DNA from: Pseudohongiella sp.
Lineage (GTDB): Bacteria > Pseudomonadota > Gammaproteobacteria > Pseudomonadales > Pseudohongiellaceae
Length of the DNA: 64,000 nt
Direction of reading: 5' to 3'
NCBI GenBank assembly: GCA_030651695.1
Contig: JAUSCD010000012.1
Span: 186,001-250,000 of the forward strand
A program made the position numbers and the translations under genes. The notes below the pieces were generated by a model that was not told the DNA's origin, ran no database searches, and saw only the letters and a list, made by a program, of their open reading frames with translations. Below, one piece after another: positions 41,914 through 54,763 of the stretch (position 1 is the stretch's first letter; every line of letters begins with the position of its first letter).

Positions 41914-42594
41914 TTAAACAGCTACAGTCTGCGCCAGTTGCTGGCGCATGGTGGTGATGGTGTTCTCGTAGGAGTCACTGTTAAAAATGGCAGACCCCGC
42001 AACAAACATATCGGCACCGGCGCGTGCAATTTCCGCAATATTGTCGACCGTGACACCACCATCAACTTCCAGGCGGATATTAAAACCACTGTTATCAATC
42101 AGACTACGCGCCTGCTGCAATTTTTTGAGCGCTGACGGGATAAATTTCTGACCACCAAAACCCGGGTTCACCGACATGATCAGAATCAGGTCAATTTTGT
42201 CCATCAGATATTCCAGGCAATCCAGAGTGGTACCCGGATTAAACACCAGACCGGCTTTACAGCCGGCATCACGGATCAGCTGCAGTGAGCGATCAACGTG
42301 CTGTGACGCTTCCGGGTGAAAACTGATAATGCTGGCACCGGCTTTGGCAAAATCGGTGATCATCTGATCCACCGGCTGCACCATCAGGTGCACATCAATG
42401 GGCGCCTTGATGCCGTAACTGCGCAAGGCTTTGCAGACCATGGGGCCGATGGTCAGGTTAGGCACATAATGATTGTCCATGACGTCAAAATGCACTACGT
42501 CAGCACCGGCAGCGAGAACAGCATCGACTTCTTCACCCAGGCGGGCGAAGTCGGCGGATAAAATTGAAGGAGCAATCAGGAAGTTTTTGTCCAT
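41914..42594 (-). CDS. rpe: ribulose-phosphate 3-epimerase
   Basis: [55 protein letters not shown]. Confidence 0.96.
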   Translation of the reverse strand: MDKNFLIAPSILSADFARLGEEVDAVLAAGADVVHFDVMDNHYVPNLTIGPMVCKALRSYGIKAPIDVHLMVQPVDQMITDFAKAGASIISFHPEASQHVDRSLQLIRDAGCKAGLVFNPGTTLDCLEYLMDKIDLILIMSVNPGFGGQKFIPSALKKLQQARSLIDNSGFNIRLEVDGGVTVDNIAEIARAGADMFVAGSAIFNSDSYENTITTMRQQLAQTVAV

Positions 42595-42605
42595 AACGTA
42601 AGTCA

Positions 42606-43292
42606 TCACAAGGTCGCCGGCTGTGTGTTTGAAAGGCGGCATTCTAACGCCTTCAGCCGCTCGGGTGAACCGATATCCTGCCAGTCGCCAGTGAAGTACT
42701 CACCGGTGACCATCTGTCTCGCCATGGCCTGGCGCAGCAGCGGCGACAAAGCCAGGCGCTGCACAGACAGCCCGGCGAACAATTGCGGGTGCAACACACT
42801 GATGCCACTGAAGGTGTAGCGGGGATCTGCGTTATCTGACACCCGCCCATCAGCGCCCAGATAGAAATCACCCTGCGGATGATGTGGCGCATTCGGGACA
42901 AGTACCAGATGCGCCAGGGCGCTGGCTGGATCCAGCGGTTTCAGCAGGGAAAAATCATAGTCCGTCCAGACATCACCGTTGACCACCACAAACTCCTCCG
43001 TCCCCAGCAAGGGCAGAGCATTAATGATGCCGCCTGCGGTTTCCAGCAGCTCGTTTTCCACTGAATACTGAATGTGCACGCCATAACGGGAGCCGTCGCC
43101 CAGAGCGGCCGGAATCTGCTCACCCAGATGATGCAGATTGATTACCAGATCACGGATACCGGCTTTGGCCAATTTCAGGATCTGCCATTCAATAAGGCTG
43201 TGAGCACCGGCTTTGAGAAGAGGTTTGGGTGTCAACTCCGTCAGCGGCAGCATGCGCTTGCCGTGCCCGGCTGCCAGGATCATGGCCTTCAT
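42606..43292 (-). CDS. murU: N-acetylmuramate alpha-1-phosphate uridylyltransferase
   Basis: [29 protein letters not shown] nucleotidyltransferase; coupled to an amgK-like kinase. Confidence 0.88.
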   Translation of the reverse strand: MKAMILAAGHGKRMLPLTELTPKPLLKAGAHSLIEWQILKLAKAGIRDLVINLHHLGEQIPAALGDGSRYGVHIQYSVENELLETAGGIINALPLLGTEEFVVVNGDVWTDYDFSLLKPLDPASALAHLVLVPNAPHHPQGDFYLGADGRVSDNADPRYTFSGISVLHPQLFAGLSVQRLALSPLLRQAMARQMVTGEYFTGDWQDIGSPERLKALECRLSNTQPATL

Positions 43293-44509
43293 CAGTGGCC
43301 TTCCTCAGCATCATGTTCATAAGCCAGATCGGCTGATGACACCAGCGGCCCGGAGGCCGTCAGCACCCCATACATGTCAATCATCGGGCCACGGCGGAAC
43401 CAGCTTATAAATGCTTTTAACTCAGGGTGACGCTCACCCACAGTGACGACGTAATCCATCACTACCGGCAGATCCAGCAGGTAACGCGGTTTGTTGTCAC
43501 GCAATGCAAGCCGACAGAAAATGCCCAGCACTTTGATGTGACGCTGAATCCCCATCAGATCAAAATCGCGCCGGAAAGCCTCCCAGGACAAGCTGGCGGG
43601 CACAATATCGCGCGCCTGTGCCTGTTCAAAATACTGGCGCAGCCAGCGGCTGACATCCTCTGCAGGCCACACGATATAACAATCACGCAGCAGGGAAACC
43701 AGATCGTAGGTCACCGCGCCGGTCACCGCATCCTGAAAGTCGATAACGCCCGGCGGCTGGTTTTCGGGGTGGGCGCCATCCGCATGCTGGCGCACCATCA
43801 AATTGCGCGAGTGATAGTCCCTGTGTACACGCACCTGCGTCTGCCCAAGCGCAGCCTGCTCAAGAAATTGCCAGGTGTTCGCCAATAATCTGGTCTCGTC
43901 GGCATCCAGCTCAATGCCGAGCATGCGGCCACAGAACCACTCATCAAACAGACTGAGCTCGTTATGCAGACGCGTCTGATCATAAGGCGGCAACTGCGAC
44001 ACACTGCGGTCGGATTGCAGCGCCAGCAAGGCATTCATGGCCTGGGTATAAAGCACGTCCACGCGCGCCATATCTCCGGCGTCCTGAGCCGCCTGCAGAC
44101 AGGGCAGATATAACTGATCACCAAAATCCTCCAACAGCATGAAGCCCTGTTCCAGGTCGTGCGCCAGTATGGTCGGCGTCTGCAGTCCCGCGGCGCGGAA
44201 TTCAGATGCCGTCAGTAAAAAAGCAGGGTTGTTTTCACGCTCAGGCGGCGCATCCACCAGCATCAGACTTTTTACCGGATGATCAAATCCCTCGAGTGAC
44301 AAGGCCGATCCGGCATGGTGACGGAAATAACGACGAAAGCTGGCATCACCGCCCAGCGCCGAAGCATTCACCGGCCCCGGGTCAGAACCCAGGAGCTGTT
44401 GCAAAGCCACACGCGCCCACTGCTGTAGTTGCTGGTGTCGGATATCCGTATTGGTTTCGCTTGTGCCTGAATCGCCATCCGTAGACTGTTGTTGCCGGGA
44501 CATTGTCAA
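43292..44509 (-). CDS. amgK: N-acetylmuramate/N-acetylglucosamine kinase (APH-fold)
   Basis: RVHRDYHSRNLMV...PGVIDFQDAVTGAVTYDLVSLLRDCYIVW; stop/start overlap with murU; divergent from lptD. Confidence 0.88.
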   Translation of the reverse strand: MTMSRQQQSTDGDSGTSETNTDIRHQQLQQWARVALQQLLGSDPGPVNASALGGDASFRRYFRHHAGSALSLEGFDHPVKSLMLVDAPPERENNPAFLLTASEFRAAGLQTPTILAHDLEQGFMLLEDFGDQLYLPCLQAAQDAGDMARVDVLYTQAMNALLALQSDRSVSQLPPYDQTRLHNELSLFDEWFCGRMLGIELDADETRLLANTWQFLEQAALGQTQVRVHRDYHSRNLMVRQHADGAHPENQPPGVIDFQDAVTGAVTYDLVSLLRDCYIVWPAEDVSRWLRQYFEQAQARDIVPASLSWEAFRRDFDLMGIQRHIKVLGIFCRLALRDNKPRYLLDLPVVMDYVVTVGERHPELKAFISWFRRGPMIDMYGVLTASGPLVSSADLAYEHDAEEGH

Positions 44510-44685
44510 ATCTGCTCCTGATACCAGCGCCAGCCGGATCTGTGTAACGGCCGCGATTCACTTCTAGTGGCCGTGATTACTTTCTAATGAAAGGGTGATG
44601 AATTATCATGCCTGCGCTGCCAACCGACGCCATCAAGCGTGGATAGCACCACCATTCTCCATTGCCGACCGGATCGCCCGCAACT

Positions 44686-47208
44686 ATGTCAGACCGCAAG
44701 TCAGACAAAAAGTCTGTTAACAGACAATCAAGACGTTTTTATCCCGGCTGGATCGTCCCTGCCTTGCTGCTGCCCGCCATCAGCCCGGCGATTTATGCGC
44801 AACAGTCGCAGTCACCGGATACCGCATCCGGCGCCGGCATCATGCAGGACTGGCTGACGCGTGAAAACATGACTGAAGAGCAGGCCGGGCAGTTGAATAG
44901 CGCATGCTGCGGCATGTTTGTTGAGCCAGAGTTGCTGGGCGAAAACGCCGCACTGGACCCTGACAGCGCACCGACTGAAATTGTGACGCCCTATCGCGTC
45001 AGCCAGCCCGAGCCACAACAGCTCTACGTGGAAGGTGACGTTACCGTTCGCCAGGGTTATCGCAGCCTGCAGGCATCAGAAGGCCTGCACTTAAACGAAG
45101 CAACCAACATTCTCAGCCTGCAAGGCGACGTGGTATTCCGTGAGCCCGGCTTTCTGGTCACCGGACAAGGTGCCCGGATAGATCAGAGCAGCGGCGACAA
45201 TACCATTGAACAAGCCTCCTATGTGATTCACAACACCCAGATTCATGGCACAGCATCGCGGCTCAGCTACAACACTGAGACCGGCATGATGACCATGGAT
45301 AACGGCGAATTCAGCCGTTGTGAGCCTATGGATCCTTTCTGGCTGGTGCAGGCCAGCAGTCTGCGTCTGGATAATGAACGCGGCGTGGGTTACGCCAGCG
45401 AGCTGACTTTGCGCCTGAGAGACGTGCCGGTTTTCTATTACCCTTACACCGTGCAGTTCCCGATTGGCGATCAGCGGGTATCCGGTATTTTGCCGCCATC
45501 TATCAGCAACAGCCGCGACAACGGCCTCGATGTTGCTCTGCCGTATTATTTCAATCTGGCACCGCACTACGATGCCACCGTGACGCCCAGATTGATGACG
45601 GAACGCGGCCTGATGTTAGGTGGCGAATTCCGCTATCTGTCGAGCTGGTCCATGAACACGGTGACCGCAGAACTGCTGCCGGATGATCAGACATACGATC
45701 CGGCGCGTGCCGGTATCAGCCGCGAAAGCGCGCCGCAACGCCAGCGTTGGTTTGGCAGTTTTGCTCACGAAGGCCAGCCGGCTCAGAACTGGCGCACCTT
45801 TGTTGATCTCAACGCAGTCAGTGACGCCGATTATTTCCGCGACCTGGGCACACGCAATCTTGATCTTGAAAGCCGCACCCACCTGAACAAAGAAGCCGTG
45901 GTGTCTTGGCAGGATGCCAACTGGCACGCCGAAACACGTCTGCAGCGTATCCAGATTATTGATCCTTATCTGGCTTCAATCGATATCAATAAACCTTATG
46001 ACCGGCTGCCGGAAGTCCGGCTCAGCCGCCAGGGCGACAGCTGGGGCGCATTCCGTTACGGCGCCGATGTGTCACATGTGCGTTTTGACCGCTCGCTGGA
46101 AAGATCACTGCTGAGCCCCGCTCAACTTGACGGCGGCGCCCTTGTGACCGGATCCCGAATGGCAGCAGAGCCTTGGGTAAGTATGCCGCTACGCGGCGCC
46201 GGTTATTTCCTGATCCCCACCGCGCGTTACCGTTATGCCAGTTGGGAGCTCGATCAGCAGGCCGTCAATACTGCCGGTTCGCCGGACCGCGGCGTCTCCG
46301 TATTCAGCCTGGACAGCGGGCTGATCTTTGAAAGACCGGTCAATGTGGCAGGATTGTCAGCTACCCAGACGCTTGAACCGCGTCTTTACTATCTTTACAG
46401 CGAGCAGAAAGACCAGCAATCACTGCCGAACTTTGACAGTGCCCAACTGCACATGAACTTCAATCAACTGTTCCGCGACAACCGCTTTAGTGGTGGCGAC
46501 CGCGTTGGTGATGCCAATCAGGTCAGCGCCGCGGTCACCAGCCGTCTGCTGACAAACGATGGCATGGAGCGGGCTCGTATCAGCGTGGGCCAGATTTTTC
46601 ACTTCAAAGATCGCAAAGTCTCACTCGACAGCCCCCTGCAGAACTGGCTGACATTACAGCCGCTGGACACGGATCGCTCGGCACTGGTGATGGAAGCCAG
46701 CTACCGTCCCCATTCCCGTTGGCAGCTGATGACCGATCTGCAATGGGATCAGGAAAACAGCACTATTGACCAGGGCAGCGTGGCACTGCAGATGCAGGGC
46801 GATCAGGGCAGATTATTTAATGTGGCGTTCCGCTACCGGGAAAAAACCGACGTTTTCCTCAATGCACCGCCGCTACTGGATCCCCGCATCAAGCAGTCAG
46901 ACATCTCGGCCGTGTGGCCTTTGAACGCAAACTGGAGTTTGCTCGGTCGCTGGAACTATGACCACAGCAACAGCAGGAACCTTGAAACCTTCGCGGGTGT
47001 CGAATACAGTAACTGTTGCGCTACCATGCGCGTGATCGCCCGCGACTGGGTCAATGACTACGAATTACTTGAACCAAACACCAGAAAAAACCGGGGCGTT
47101 TTTTTCCAGCTATCCCTGCACGGCCTGGGCGACCTCGCCGGTGGCGGTCTCGACAGCCTGCTTAGCAACAGCATCCCCGGATTTAAGGAGCAAAACAGCA
47201 ATGACTAA
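44686..47208 (+). CDS. lptD: LPS-assembly protein LptD
   Basis: OstA N-domain (VEGDVTVRQGYRSLQASEGLHLNEATNILSLQGDVVF), FYYPYTVQFPIGDQRVSGILPPSISNS, C-terminal barrel; followed by surA. Confidence 0.95.
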   Translation: MSDRKSDKKSVNRQSRRFYPGWIVPALLLPAISPAIYAQQSQSPDTASGAGIMQDWLTRENMTEEQAGQLNSACCGMFVEPELLGENAALDPDSAPTEIVTPYRVSQPEPQQLYVEGDVTVRQGYRSLQASEGLHLNEATNILSLQGDVVFREPGFLVTGQGARIDQSSGDNTIEQASYVIHNTQIHGTASRLSYNTETGMMTMDNGEFSRCEPMDPFWLVQASSLRLDNERGVGYASELTLRLRDVPVFYYPYTVQFPIGDQRVSGILPPSISNSRDNGLDVALPYYFNLAPHYDATVTPRLMTERGLMLGGEFRYLSSWSMNTVTAELLPDDQTYDPARAGISRESAPQRQRWFGSFAHEGQPAQNWRTFVDLNAVSDADYFRDLGTRNLDLESRTHLNKEAVVSWQDANWHAETRLQRIQIIDPYLASIDINKPYDRLPEVRLSRQGDSWGAFRYGADVSHVRFDRSLERSLLSPAQLDGGALVTGSRMAAEPWVSMPLRGAGYFLIPTARYRYASWELDQQAVNTAGSPDRGVSVFSLDSGLIFERPVNVAGLSATQTLEPRLYYLYSEQKDQQSLPNFDSAQLHMNFNQLFRDNRFSGGDRVGDANQVSAAVTSRLLTNDGMERARISVGQIFHFKDRKVSLDSPLQNWLTLQPLDTDRSALVMEASYRPHSRWQLMTDLQWDQENSTIDQGSVALQMQGDQGRLFNVAFRYREKTDVFLNAPPLLDPRIKQSDISAVWPLNANWSLLGRWNYDHSNSRNLETFAGVEYSNCCATMRVIARDWVNDYELLEPNTRKNRGVFFQLSLHGLGDLAGGGLDSLLSNSIPGFKEQNSND

Positions 47209-48514
47209 ACGTTTCGGCCATGTAATAGCCAGCAGCCTCGCCGCCATTCTGCTGCTGACCAGTTCCGCTGCCCTGGCGCAAAGGCAGGTACTGGATAAGA
47301 TCATCGCCGTGGTTGATGACGGGGTTATTCTGCAGAGTGAGTTCGACGAGCGCATGGCTGAAATACAACAGCGCGCCGTCCAGATGAACATGCCTTTGCC
47401 TGCGCCCACCTTGTTGCGCGAGCAGATCATGGAGAGCCTGATCATCGAAAACCTGCAAATTCAGCTGGCCGAGCGCGTGGGCATCCGTTTTGACGATGAT
47501 ACCCTGAACCGCGTGATCGCTGATCTTGCGCAGAGCAGCAGCATGAGTTTCGACCAATACGTCGGCGCGCTTGAAGAACAAGGAGTTTATCTGCAGACCC
47601 GTGAGCGCATCCGTCGTGAGCTGGCAGTGAACGAAGTTCAGCGCGGCATGGTCAACCGCCGCATCAGCATCACTGATCAGGAGATCGAGAACTATCTGAA
47701 TTCAGAAGCCGGGCGGACCGCCATGGCGCCCGACTATCTGGTGAACCAGATCCTGATACCAGTGCCTGAATCCGACAGTCCTGCCATCCAACAGGCAAAA
47801 CAGGCCTTTGCGCGCGAACTGTATGACCGTATCAATGCCGGCGCTGATTTTGCGCAGGTGCGTATGGAAGCCCAGCAAGCAGCAACGGCCAATCCTCCGC
47901 GTGGTTTCCCGGTCTCCGGTGGTGAACTGGGATGGCGGAAGGCAGACCAATTGCCAAGCCTTTTTGTCGACATTGTTCCGTCCATGCGTATTGCGCAGGT
48001 TAACGAACCTATCCGCTCTGCAAATGGCTTTCACATCATCCAGCTCTCTGATGTCCGGGGTGACTCTACCCGGTTGGTCAAACAGACCCAGTCGCGTCAT
48101 ATCCTGATTGCCCCTTCAGAAATCCGCACAGAAGATCAGGCTCGTCGTCTTGCCGAAACTGTGTATCAGCGCATTATGGATGGTGAAGAATTCAACGTGC
48201 TGGCACGCCAGTTCTCCGATGACACCACAACAGTGGTCGCTGGCGGCGATCTGGGTTGGGTCAGCGACGGCGGCATGCCCCCTGAATTTGAACAGCGTAT
48301 TCGCGACTCTGAAGTGGGTGTTGTGATTGCCCCTTTCCGCACCAGTTTTGGCTGGCATGTGGCAGAAGTGACCGGGCGTCGTGAGCAGGATCTGAGCCGC
48401 GAATTCCGCCGCCAGCAAGCCCAGAATGTGTTGCGTCAGCGCAAGTTTGATATCGAGCTGGAAAACTGGATGCTGGAAATCCGCGACGAAGCTTACGTCA
48501 AACACATCAACTGA
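47201..48514 (+). CDS. surA: periplasmic chaperone SurA (peptidyl-prolyl isomerase)
   Basis: Signal peptide; [22 protein letters not shown]; two parvulin domains ([29 protein letters not shown]). Confidence 0.96.
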   Translation: MTKRFGHVIASSLAAILLLTSSAALAQRQVLDKIIAVVDDGVILQSEFDERMAEIQQRAVQMNMPLPAPTLLREQIMESLIIENLQIQLAERVGIRFDDDTLNRVIADLAQSSSMSFDQYVGALEEQGVYLQTRERIRRELAVNEVQRGMVNRRISITDQEIENYLNSEAGRTAMAPDYLVNQILIPVPESDSPAIQQAKQAFARELYDRINAGADFAQVRMEAQQAATANPPRGFPVSGGELGWRKADQLPSLFVDIVPSMRIAQVNEPIRSANGFHIIQLSDVRGDSTRLVKQTQSRHILIAPSEIRTEDQARRLAETVYQRIMDGEEFNVLARQFSDDTTTVVAGGDLGWVSDGGMPPEFEQRIRDSEVGVVIAPFRTSFGWHVAEVTGRREQDLSREFRRQQAQNVLRQRKFDIELENWMLEIRDEAYVKHIN

Positions 48515-48516
48515 TC

Positions 48517-49536
48517 ATGGCGCTGCAACTGGCCATTACTCCGGGCGAACCGGCAGGTATAGGTCCGGAGCTGCTGATTCAGTTGATTCAGCATCCCGGA
48601 AAACTACCACACGACTGTGCTCTGGTTGCCGTCGCCGACCCCGACCTGCTGAGATCACGGGCCGCCTTGCTCGGCCTGCCACTGACCGTCATAACGTGGC
48701 AGCCCGGTGAAATTCTGCCTCCCGCACGCGCATCAGAACTCCATGTTTTCCCAGTGCCCTTGAGCGCAGCCTGTGAACCGGGCGTCCTCAATACAGACAA
48801 TGCCACCTACGTGCTGGAAACACTGCGCGCAGCCACTCAGCTTTGTCTCGACAAAAAAGTCGATGGCATGGTTACAGCTCCGGTTCACAAAGGTGTTATC
48901 AATGACGCCGGCATCGCATTTTCAGGGCACACCGAATTTCTGGCGCAGCAGTGCCATGTCGCACTGACTGTAATGATGCTGGCCACTGAAGGCCTGCGGG
49001 TTGCACTGGCGACCACGCATCTGCCGCTCAAAGATGTGTCGGCAGCTATCACAGCCCCGATGCTGATGCGTATTGTGCGTATTCTGCATGAAGATCTGAA
49101 AAACAAGTTTGGCATCGCCCAACCCCGTATTCTGGTTTGCGGACTCAATCCGCATGCCGGCGAGGGCGGACATCTGGGTCGCGAAGAAATTGAAGTGATT
49201 TCGCCAGTGCTTGACCTGATGCGCGCCGAAGGCATGTTGCTGAATGGCCCGCTGCCTGCCGACACATTGTTCACTGACAAATATCTGAACCAGGCCGACG
49301 CCGTGCTGGCCATGTATCACGATCAAGGACTACCGGTGCTCAAATATAAAGGTTTCGGCCGCGCCAGCAACATCACACTGGGACTGCCGATCATCCGCAC
49401 CTCGGTAGATCATGGCACCGCACTCGATCTTGCCGGCAGCGGCAAAGCCGATGGCGGCAGCCTGATCAATGCCATAGAAACCGCCTGTCAGATGGTGCTG
49501 GCACAACAATTTCACAAGAGCCAAAACCCTGCATGA
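48517..49536 (+). CDS. pdxA: 4-hydroxythreonine-4-phosphate dehydrogenase
   Basis: [72 protein letters not shown]. Confidence 0.97.
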   Translation: MALQLAITPGEPAGIGPELLIQLIQHPGKLPHDCALVAVADPDLLRSRAALLGLPLTVITWQPGEILPPARASELHVFPVPLSAACEPGVLNTDNATYVLETLRAATQLCLDKKVDGMVTAPVHKGVINDAGIAFSGHTEFLAQQCHVALTVMMLATEGLRVALATTHLPLKDVSAAITAPMLMRIVRILHEDLKNKFGIAQPRILVCGLNPHAGEGGHLGREEIEVISPVLDLMRAEGMLLNGPLPADTLFTDKYLNQADAVLAMYHDQGLPVLKYKGFGRASNITLGLPIIRTSVDHGTALDLAGSGKADGGSLINAIETACQMVLAQQFHKSQNPA

Positions 49537-50381
49537 GCCGATACGACAGTTCACACCCCATTACGCAACCTGACCATCAGGCACGTAAACGTTTTGGGCA
49601 GAATTTCCTGCATGACCCGCATATTATCCGCAAAATTGTGGAAGCTATCGGTGCAAAACCGGGACAGCACCTGCTGGAGATCGGCCCCGGACAAGGTGCC
49701 CTGACCATTCCGCTGGTCAACAGCGGCGCCCGTATTGACGTGGTAGAACTTGATCGTGATCTGGCGGCCTGGCTGGTCAATCACTTCGCCGATTGTGAGC
49801 GTTTTACGCTGCATCCCGGTGATGTCCTCAAGTTTGATCCGCACACCCTCACGCAGCAGGAGCGCAGTCTGCGTGTCATCGGCAATCTCCCGTACAATAT
49901 CTCCACGCCCTGCCTGTTTCATCTGCTGGAGTCTGAGGCGCTGATTGACGACATGACGTTCATGTTACAAAAAGAGGTCGTGCAGCGCCTTGCCGCCACT
50001 CCGGAAGATGAAGCCTATGGCCGGCTGAGTGTGATGGTGCAGTACTTCTGTGAAGTGCACCATCTGTTTGATGTGCCACCCGGCGCCTTTAAACCGGCAC
50101 CAAAAGTCACTTCGGCGATAGTACGTCTGCGCCCGCACCGACACCTTGAACACAAGGCTGACGATACTGATTTGTTACGTGATCTGGTAAGAACCGCGTT
50201 TTCACAACGAAGAAAAACCTTGAGAAACTGCATCAAACCGCTTATATCTGAGTTTGATCCAGCACAGCTGCCGGTCGATCTCAACCTCAGACCGGAAAAC
50301 CTGGGCGTGGCGGACTACGTCAGGCTCAGCAATGCCATTGGGGTTTTACGTGCTGACATCAGCGTTCCGACTCAGGAGTAA
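49533..50381 (+). CDS. rsmA: 16S rRNA dimethyladenosine transferase (KsgA)
   Basis: [56 protein letters not shown]. Confidence 0.97.
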   Translation: MSRYDSSHPITQPDHQARKRFGQNFLHDPHIIRKIVEAIGAKPGQHLLEIGPGQGALTIPLVNSGARIDVVELDRDLAAWLVNHFADCERFTLHPGDVLKFDPHTLTQQERSLRVIGNLPYNISTPCLFHLLESEALIDDMTFMLQKEVVQRLAATPEDEAYGRLSVMVQYFCEVHHLFDVPPGAFKPAPKVTSAIVRLRPHRHLEHKADDTDLLRDLVRTAFSQRRKTLRNCIKPLISEFDPAQLPVDLNLRPENLGVADYVRLSNAIGVLRADISVPTQE

Positions 50382-50387
50382 GCAACG

Positions 50388-50777
50388 ATGCAGAATTTTC
50401 AGCATGATGCATCGAACATCGACATTTCCGTGCAAACCCAATATTTGCACGAGCAGTCTGATCCGGAGAAAAACCGTTTTGTTTTTTCCTACACTATTGG
50501 CATACAAAATCTGGGCAGTGAGCCAGTCAAATTGTTGTCCAGACACTGGGTTATCACTGACGACAACAATCAGATTGAAGAAGTCAGAGGGCCCGGCGTG
50601 GTAGGTCTGCAACCGATGATTCATCCCGGACAAAAGTTTGTGTATACCAGTGGTGCTGTGCTCACAACACAGTTCGGCACCATGCAAGGCAGTTACGAAA
50701 TGCTCAAGCCCGATGGCAGCCGGTTCGATGCACCTATTCCGGCGTTCCTGTTGTCGCGGCCTCACTCAGTACACTGA
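50388..50777 (+). CDS. apaG: ApaG protein
   Basis: [73 protein letters not shown]. Confidence 0.96.
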   Translation: MQNFQHDASNIDISVQTQYLHEQSDPEKNRFVFSYTIGIQNLGSEPVKLLSRHWVITDDNNQIEEVRGPGVVGLQPMIHPGQKFVYTSGAVLTTQFGTMQGSYEMLKPDGSRFDAPIPAFLLSRPHSVH

Positions 50778-50791
50778 AGCACGGCGGTCCG

Positions 50792-51613
50792 ATGGCGACT
50801 TATGTTATTGGCGATATACAGGGCTGCTACAAACCCCTGAGAAGCCTTCTGAAATCAGTCAACTTCCTGCCCGGAAGCGATGCGCTCTGGTGTGTCGGTG
50901 ATTTGATCAATCGCGGACCGAAATCACTCGATACATTGCGTTACCTGCGCGACCTCAACGACTCAGCAACTATCGTGCTGGGCAATCACGATCTGCACTT
51001 TCTTGCGCTGTACTACGAATGCACACCGGATTTTGCCAGCAATCGACACACCCTGGAAAAACTGCTGACCGCGCCTGATTGCGGAGAGCTGGCCGACTGG
51101 CTGCGACACAAACCCCTCGCGCATTATGATTGCCTGCTGGCGGATGGAGAGATTCGCCACTACCTGATGATCCATGCCGGTGTTGCGCCGCAGTGGACCC
51201 TGCAAAAAACCCTGAATCTGGCCGCTGAAGTGGAGCTTGCTTTGCAAGGCCCGAAATTCAGAGACTATTTACGCGCCATGTATGGTGACTCGCCGACGCG
51301 CTGGAAAAATAGCCTCATGGGCCAGGACAGACTCCGGATAATCACCAATTATCTTACCCGCCTGCGTTTTTGCACTGAAAACGGCGACATCAATCTTCAG
51401 ATCAAGGAAGCTGCCAACAAAGCACCGGCCGGTTTCAGTCCCTGGTTTAAATTCGAACGCATCACGCCTGAGACCAACATCCTGTTTGGCCACTGGGCTG
51501 CGCTGGAAGGTATCACTGACAAACCACATGTCTATGCACTGGATACCGGCTGTGTATGGGGTAGGGAACTGACCATGATGCGGCTTGAAGACCACAAACT
51601 GTTCAGCGTCTGA
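50792..51613 (+). CDS. apaH: symmetrical bis(5'-nucleosyl)-tetraphosphatase
   Basis: [65 protein letters not shown]. Confidence 0.97.
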   Translation: MATYVIGDIQGCYKPLRSLLKSVNFLPGSDALWCVGDLINRGPKSLDTLRYLRDLNDSATIVLGNHDLHFLALYYECTPDFASNRHTLEKLLTAPDCGELADWLRHKPLAHYDCLLADGEIRHYLMIHAGVAPQWTLQKTLNLAAEVELALQGPKFRDYLRAMYGDSPTRWKNSLMGQDRLRIITNYLTRLRFCTENGDINLQIKEAANKAPAGFSPWFKFERITPETNILFGHWAALEGITDKPHVYALDTGCVWGRELTMMRLEDHKLFSV

Positions 51614-51629
51614 TAGACTCAGGCGCACC

Positions 51630-52913
51630 ATGAAAATCTACCTTGTTGGCGGTGCTGTGCGAGATACCCTGCTGAACCTGTCCGGTTCGGATCGCGACTG
51701 GGTGGTCGTTGGCGCCACTATCGAAGAAATGCTGGCGCAGGGTTACAGACCGGTAGGCAAAGACTTCCCGGTTTTTCTGCATCCGGAATCCAACGAAGAG
51801 TATGCACTCGCACGCACTGAACGCAAATCCGGCAAAGGTTACAAAGGCTTTACCGTCTATGCGGCGCCGGACGTCACGCTGGAAGAGGACCTGCAGCGCC
51901 GCGATCTCACGGTAAATGCCATGGCCATGGACATCAGTGATGAGCGGAAAACGATCATCGACCCCTGGGGCGGCCAACAGGACATCAAAGATAAACTGCT
52001 GCGGCATGTCTCGCCGGCGTTTCGCGAAGATCCACTGCGTGTATTAAGAACGGCGCGTTTTGCCGCTCGTTTTGCGCCACTGGGTTTTACTGTGGCTGAG
52101 GAAACCCTGTCGCTGATGCGGCAGATCTGCAGCGACGGCGAGCTCGAACATCTGATTGCCGAACGCATCTGGCGCGAACTCGACACTGCGCTCGGCGAAC
52201 AACAACCCCGTGTGTTTTTTGAAGTGCTGCGTGCCTGCGGCGCATTGGCCATCCTCATCCCGGAGCTGGACAAACTTTTTGGTGTTCCGCAGCCCGAACA
52301 GTGGCACCCCGAAATTGATACCGGCATTCACTGCCTGATGGTACTTGAACAAGCCTGCCGCCTGACAGAAGACAGAGCCGTGCGGCTGGCCGCTGTGCTG
52401 CATGATCTGGGCAAAGGCGAAACCAACCCCGCAGACTGGCCCAGACACATCGCACACGAGACACGTGGCATAGCCCTGGCTGAACAGGTGTGTAAACGCT
52501 TACGGGTGCCTAATGAACACAGTGACCTTACACGACTGTCCAGTCAGTACCACACTCACTGTCATCGCGTGCTGGAATTAAAACCTGCTACGCTGCTGAA
52601 GCTGTTCGAAGGACTGGATGCGTTCCGGCGCCCGGATCGCTTCGAAAAATTTCTGCTGGTGTGTGAGGCGGATTCGCGCGGGCGCACCGGGTTTGAAGAC
52701 AGAGACTATCCACAGGCAGATTACCTGCGCGCTGCGTTCGCCTCTGTTGCCGGCATCAGTGTGCCGGATCTGCTGAAAAACGCTCCTGCAGCGCCGGGCC
52801 CGCAGGCCGGCGAAGAGATCCGCGAACGACTCAATGCGGCACGACTGCAGGCACTGAAGTTGTACGTTGAGCAGCATCGCAATAACAAAGCCGGTTCTCA
52901 TGACACAGCCTGA
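51630..52913 (+). CDS. cca: CCA-adding tRNA nucleotidyltransferase (multifunctional type with HD motif)
   Basis: [66 protein letters not shown]. Confidence 0.96.
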   Translation: MKIYLVGGAVRDTLLNLSGSDRDWVVVGATIEEMLAQGYRPVGKDFPVFLHPESNEEYALARTERKSGKGYKGFTVYAAPDVTLEEDLQRRDLTVNAMAMDISDERKTIIDPWGGQQDIKDKLLRHVSPAFREDPLRVLRTARFAARFAPLGFTVAEETLSLMRQICSDGELEHLIAERIWRELDTALGEQQPRVFFEVLRACGALAILIPELDKLFGVPQPEQWHPEIDTGIHCLMVLEQACRLTEDRAVRLAAVLHDLGKGETNPADWPRHIAHETRGIALAEQVCKRLRVPNEHSDLTRLSSQYHTHCHRVLELKPATLLKLFEGLDAFRRPDRFEKFLLVCEADSRGRTGFEDRDYPQADYLRAAFASVAGISVPDLLKNAPAAPGPQAGEEIRERLNAARLQALKLYVEQHRNNKAGSHDTA

Positions 52914-53661
52914 TAACAGCAATGCCCCTGTTGTACTGATTACCGGTGCCGGCCGGCGCATTGGCGCCCGCATCGCAATGGTGTTTCATCAGCAGGGTTA
53001 CCGCGTCATCATCCACTGCAAGCAATCACTACACGATGCAGAAGCGCTGGCACTGGGATTTAATGACAACCGCCCGGACAGCGCCCGCGTATTGCAGGCT
53101 GATCTTTGCGATATCAGCGAGATCGGGCAACTGGCGCACGATGCGCTTGACTGTTACGGCCATCTGAATGTTCTGGTCAATAATGCCAGCAGCTTTTATC
53201 GCACTGATTTGGGCAGCATCACTGCGCAGAACTGGGATGATCTGATGGCCAGCAATGCACAGGCACCTCTTTTCCTGTGCCAGGCATTTGCAAAGACTCT
53301 GCGTGCAAATAAAGGCAGTATCGTCAATCTGACGGATATGAATATCAACAAAGGTATGAGCGGCTTCAGCACCTATACCATGGCAAAAGCTGCGCTGCAG
53401 GCCATGACGCGCTCGCTGGCAAGAGAGCTGGCGCCGCAGGTCCGTGTCAATGCTGTGTCACCCGGCGCCATCCTGTGGCCAGAACACGCCAGCGACCCTG
53501 TGCTTCACGCGGCAGAGCAGGCAGATATTCTTGCCGGCATCCCGCTGGCACGGCTGGGCACTGAAAATGATATTGCACGAGCCGTGTATTTTCTGGCTCA
53601 TGACGCTCACTACATCACCGGCCAGACACTGCGTGTCGATGGTGGGCGCGCGCTGGGTTAG
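52900..53661 (+). CDS. SDR-family pteridine reductase (FolM-like)
   Basis: [67 protein letters not shown]; folate-gene neighbourhood. Confidence 0.83.
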   Translation: MTQPDNSNAPVVLITGAGRRIGARIAMVFHQQGYRVIIHCKQSLHDAEALALGFNDNRPDSARVLQADLCDISEIGQLAHDALDCYGHLNVLVNNASSFYRTDLGSITAQNWDDLMASNAQAPLFLCQAFAKTLRANKGSIVNLTDMNINKGMSGFSTYTMAKAALQAMTRSLARELAPQVRVNAVSPGAILWPEHASDPVLHAAEQADILAGIPLARLGTENDIARAVYFLAHDAHYITGQTLRVDGGRALG

Positions 53662-53687
53662 GCTTGGGCTTGGAGTTAGAGTCAGGG

Positions 53688-54539
53688 CTACTGCCACTGC
53701 CTTGGGTCCACACGGTAATACCACAACAGCTGTTCAAACAATTCAGGATGCCGCGCCTGCAAAGCAAACGGCTTTTCGAAAAATGTTTCAGTCGCCACTG
53801 CAAAAAACTCCGCCGGCTCGCTGGCGCCATAGAAGTCCAACACTTCATCCTGCTGGTTCAGCCAGGCCGCTCCCGGATCACTTGCCAGCGCGCGCAACCG
53901 CTTGAATTCCGCACCAAATACTTCGGACCAGCGCTGGTAGGCGGCGTGACTGTTCAGCCAGGGCGCACCATTGGCGTGACCAAACTGATTGTCCAGCTGA
54001 TGCGCAAACTCGTGTAATACCACATTAAAACCGTCAGAAAAATTCGCGGCACTTCTTTCAACACTGTCCCATGACAGAATGATCCGGCCATTGCTCCAGG
54101 CTTCCCCGGCGAGCACACGCGATTGATGTGACACCAGACCCATTTCATCAGGCTGATCACGCGCCGCCAGAAACTCTGAAGGGTAAACCATGATGGTATG
54201 CAGGCTGGTGTAATAGTCGCCGGGCCTGTCAAGGATCAGCAGACAGGCCTGCGCAGCAATACTGACACGCACATCATCATTGATGCGCTGACCGGCACAA
54301 CCGACAAATCGCTTGTTGGCCAAAAAATGTTTGATCTGATTATGCAGTGCAGTTTTCAGGCGATCAGGCATACGGTCGTAAAACGGCAAGCGATAGCGGA
54401 CTATGGCTTCCCACTCCGGAGAAAACGGCGCCTGCTCGCGCCGGCGGCCCTGCCAGCGCGGGTATACAAACAACCACAGCGCCAGCAACACAACCATCAC
54501 GATCATACTTGTGATAACGATCTGAGCCTGAATATCCAC
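53688..54539 (-). CDS. mtfA: MtfA-like zinc-dependent peptidase
   Basis: DGFNVVLHEFAHQLDNQFGHANGAPWL (HExxH), FFAVATETFFEKPFALQARHPELFEQLLWYYRVDP. Confidence 0.9.
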   Translation of the reverse strand: MDIQAQIVITSMIVMVVLLALWLFVYPRWQGRRREQAPFSPEWEAIVRYRLPFYDRMPDRLKTALHNQIKHFLANKRFVGCAGQRINDDVRVSIAAQACLLILDRPGDYYTSLHTIMVYPSEFLAARDQPDEMGLVSHQSRVLAGEAWSNGRIILSWDSVERSAANFSDGFNVVLHEFAHQLDNQFGHANGAPWLNSHAAYQRWSEVFGAEFKRLRALASDPGAAWLNQQDEVLDFYGASEPAEFFAVATETFFEKPFALQARHPELFEQLLWYYRVDPRQWQ

Positions 54540-54763
54540 CTGCGTTTCTCCTGTCCACAGGCCAGTCCTGACTCAACGGCGCGTGTTTGCAACTTATGCA
54601 GCCCGGAAAATTAAAAGCAGTCACCCGAAAGGGTGAATACATTCAATTTTGGGATGAATCTCTTTGATCTGTCATACCTAGTTAGATAAGATCGGGGCGC
54701 AGTTATAAAAAACAAGTGTCTTATCACAGGCATTAATAACACCTATAAGAAGAGACCGCGAAC

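Noticed and set aside
43292-44509. Aminoglycoside resistance phosphotransferase
   Set aside because: APH fold, but coupling to the nucleotidyltransferase and position opposite lptD fit AmgK of MurNAc recycling.
53655-53695. GGCTTGGGCTTGGAGTTAGAGTCAGGGCT low-complexity stretch
   Set aside because: Short imprecise repeat at a gene end; no structure or copy number to support a function.
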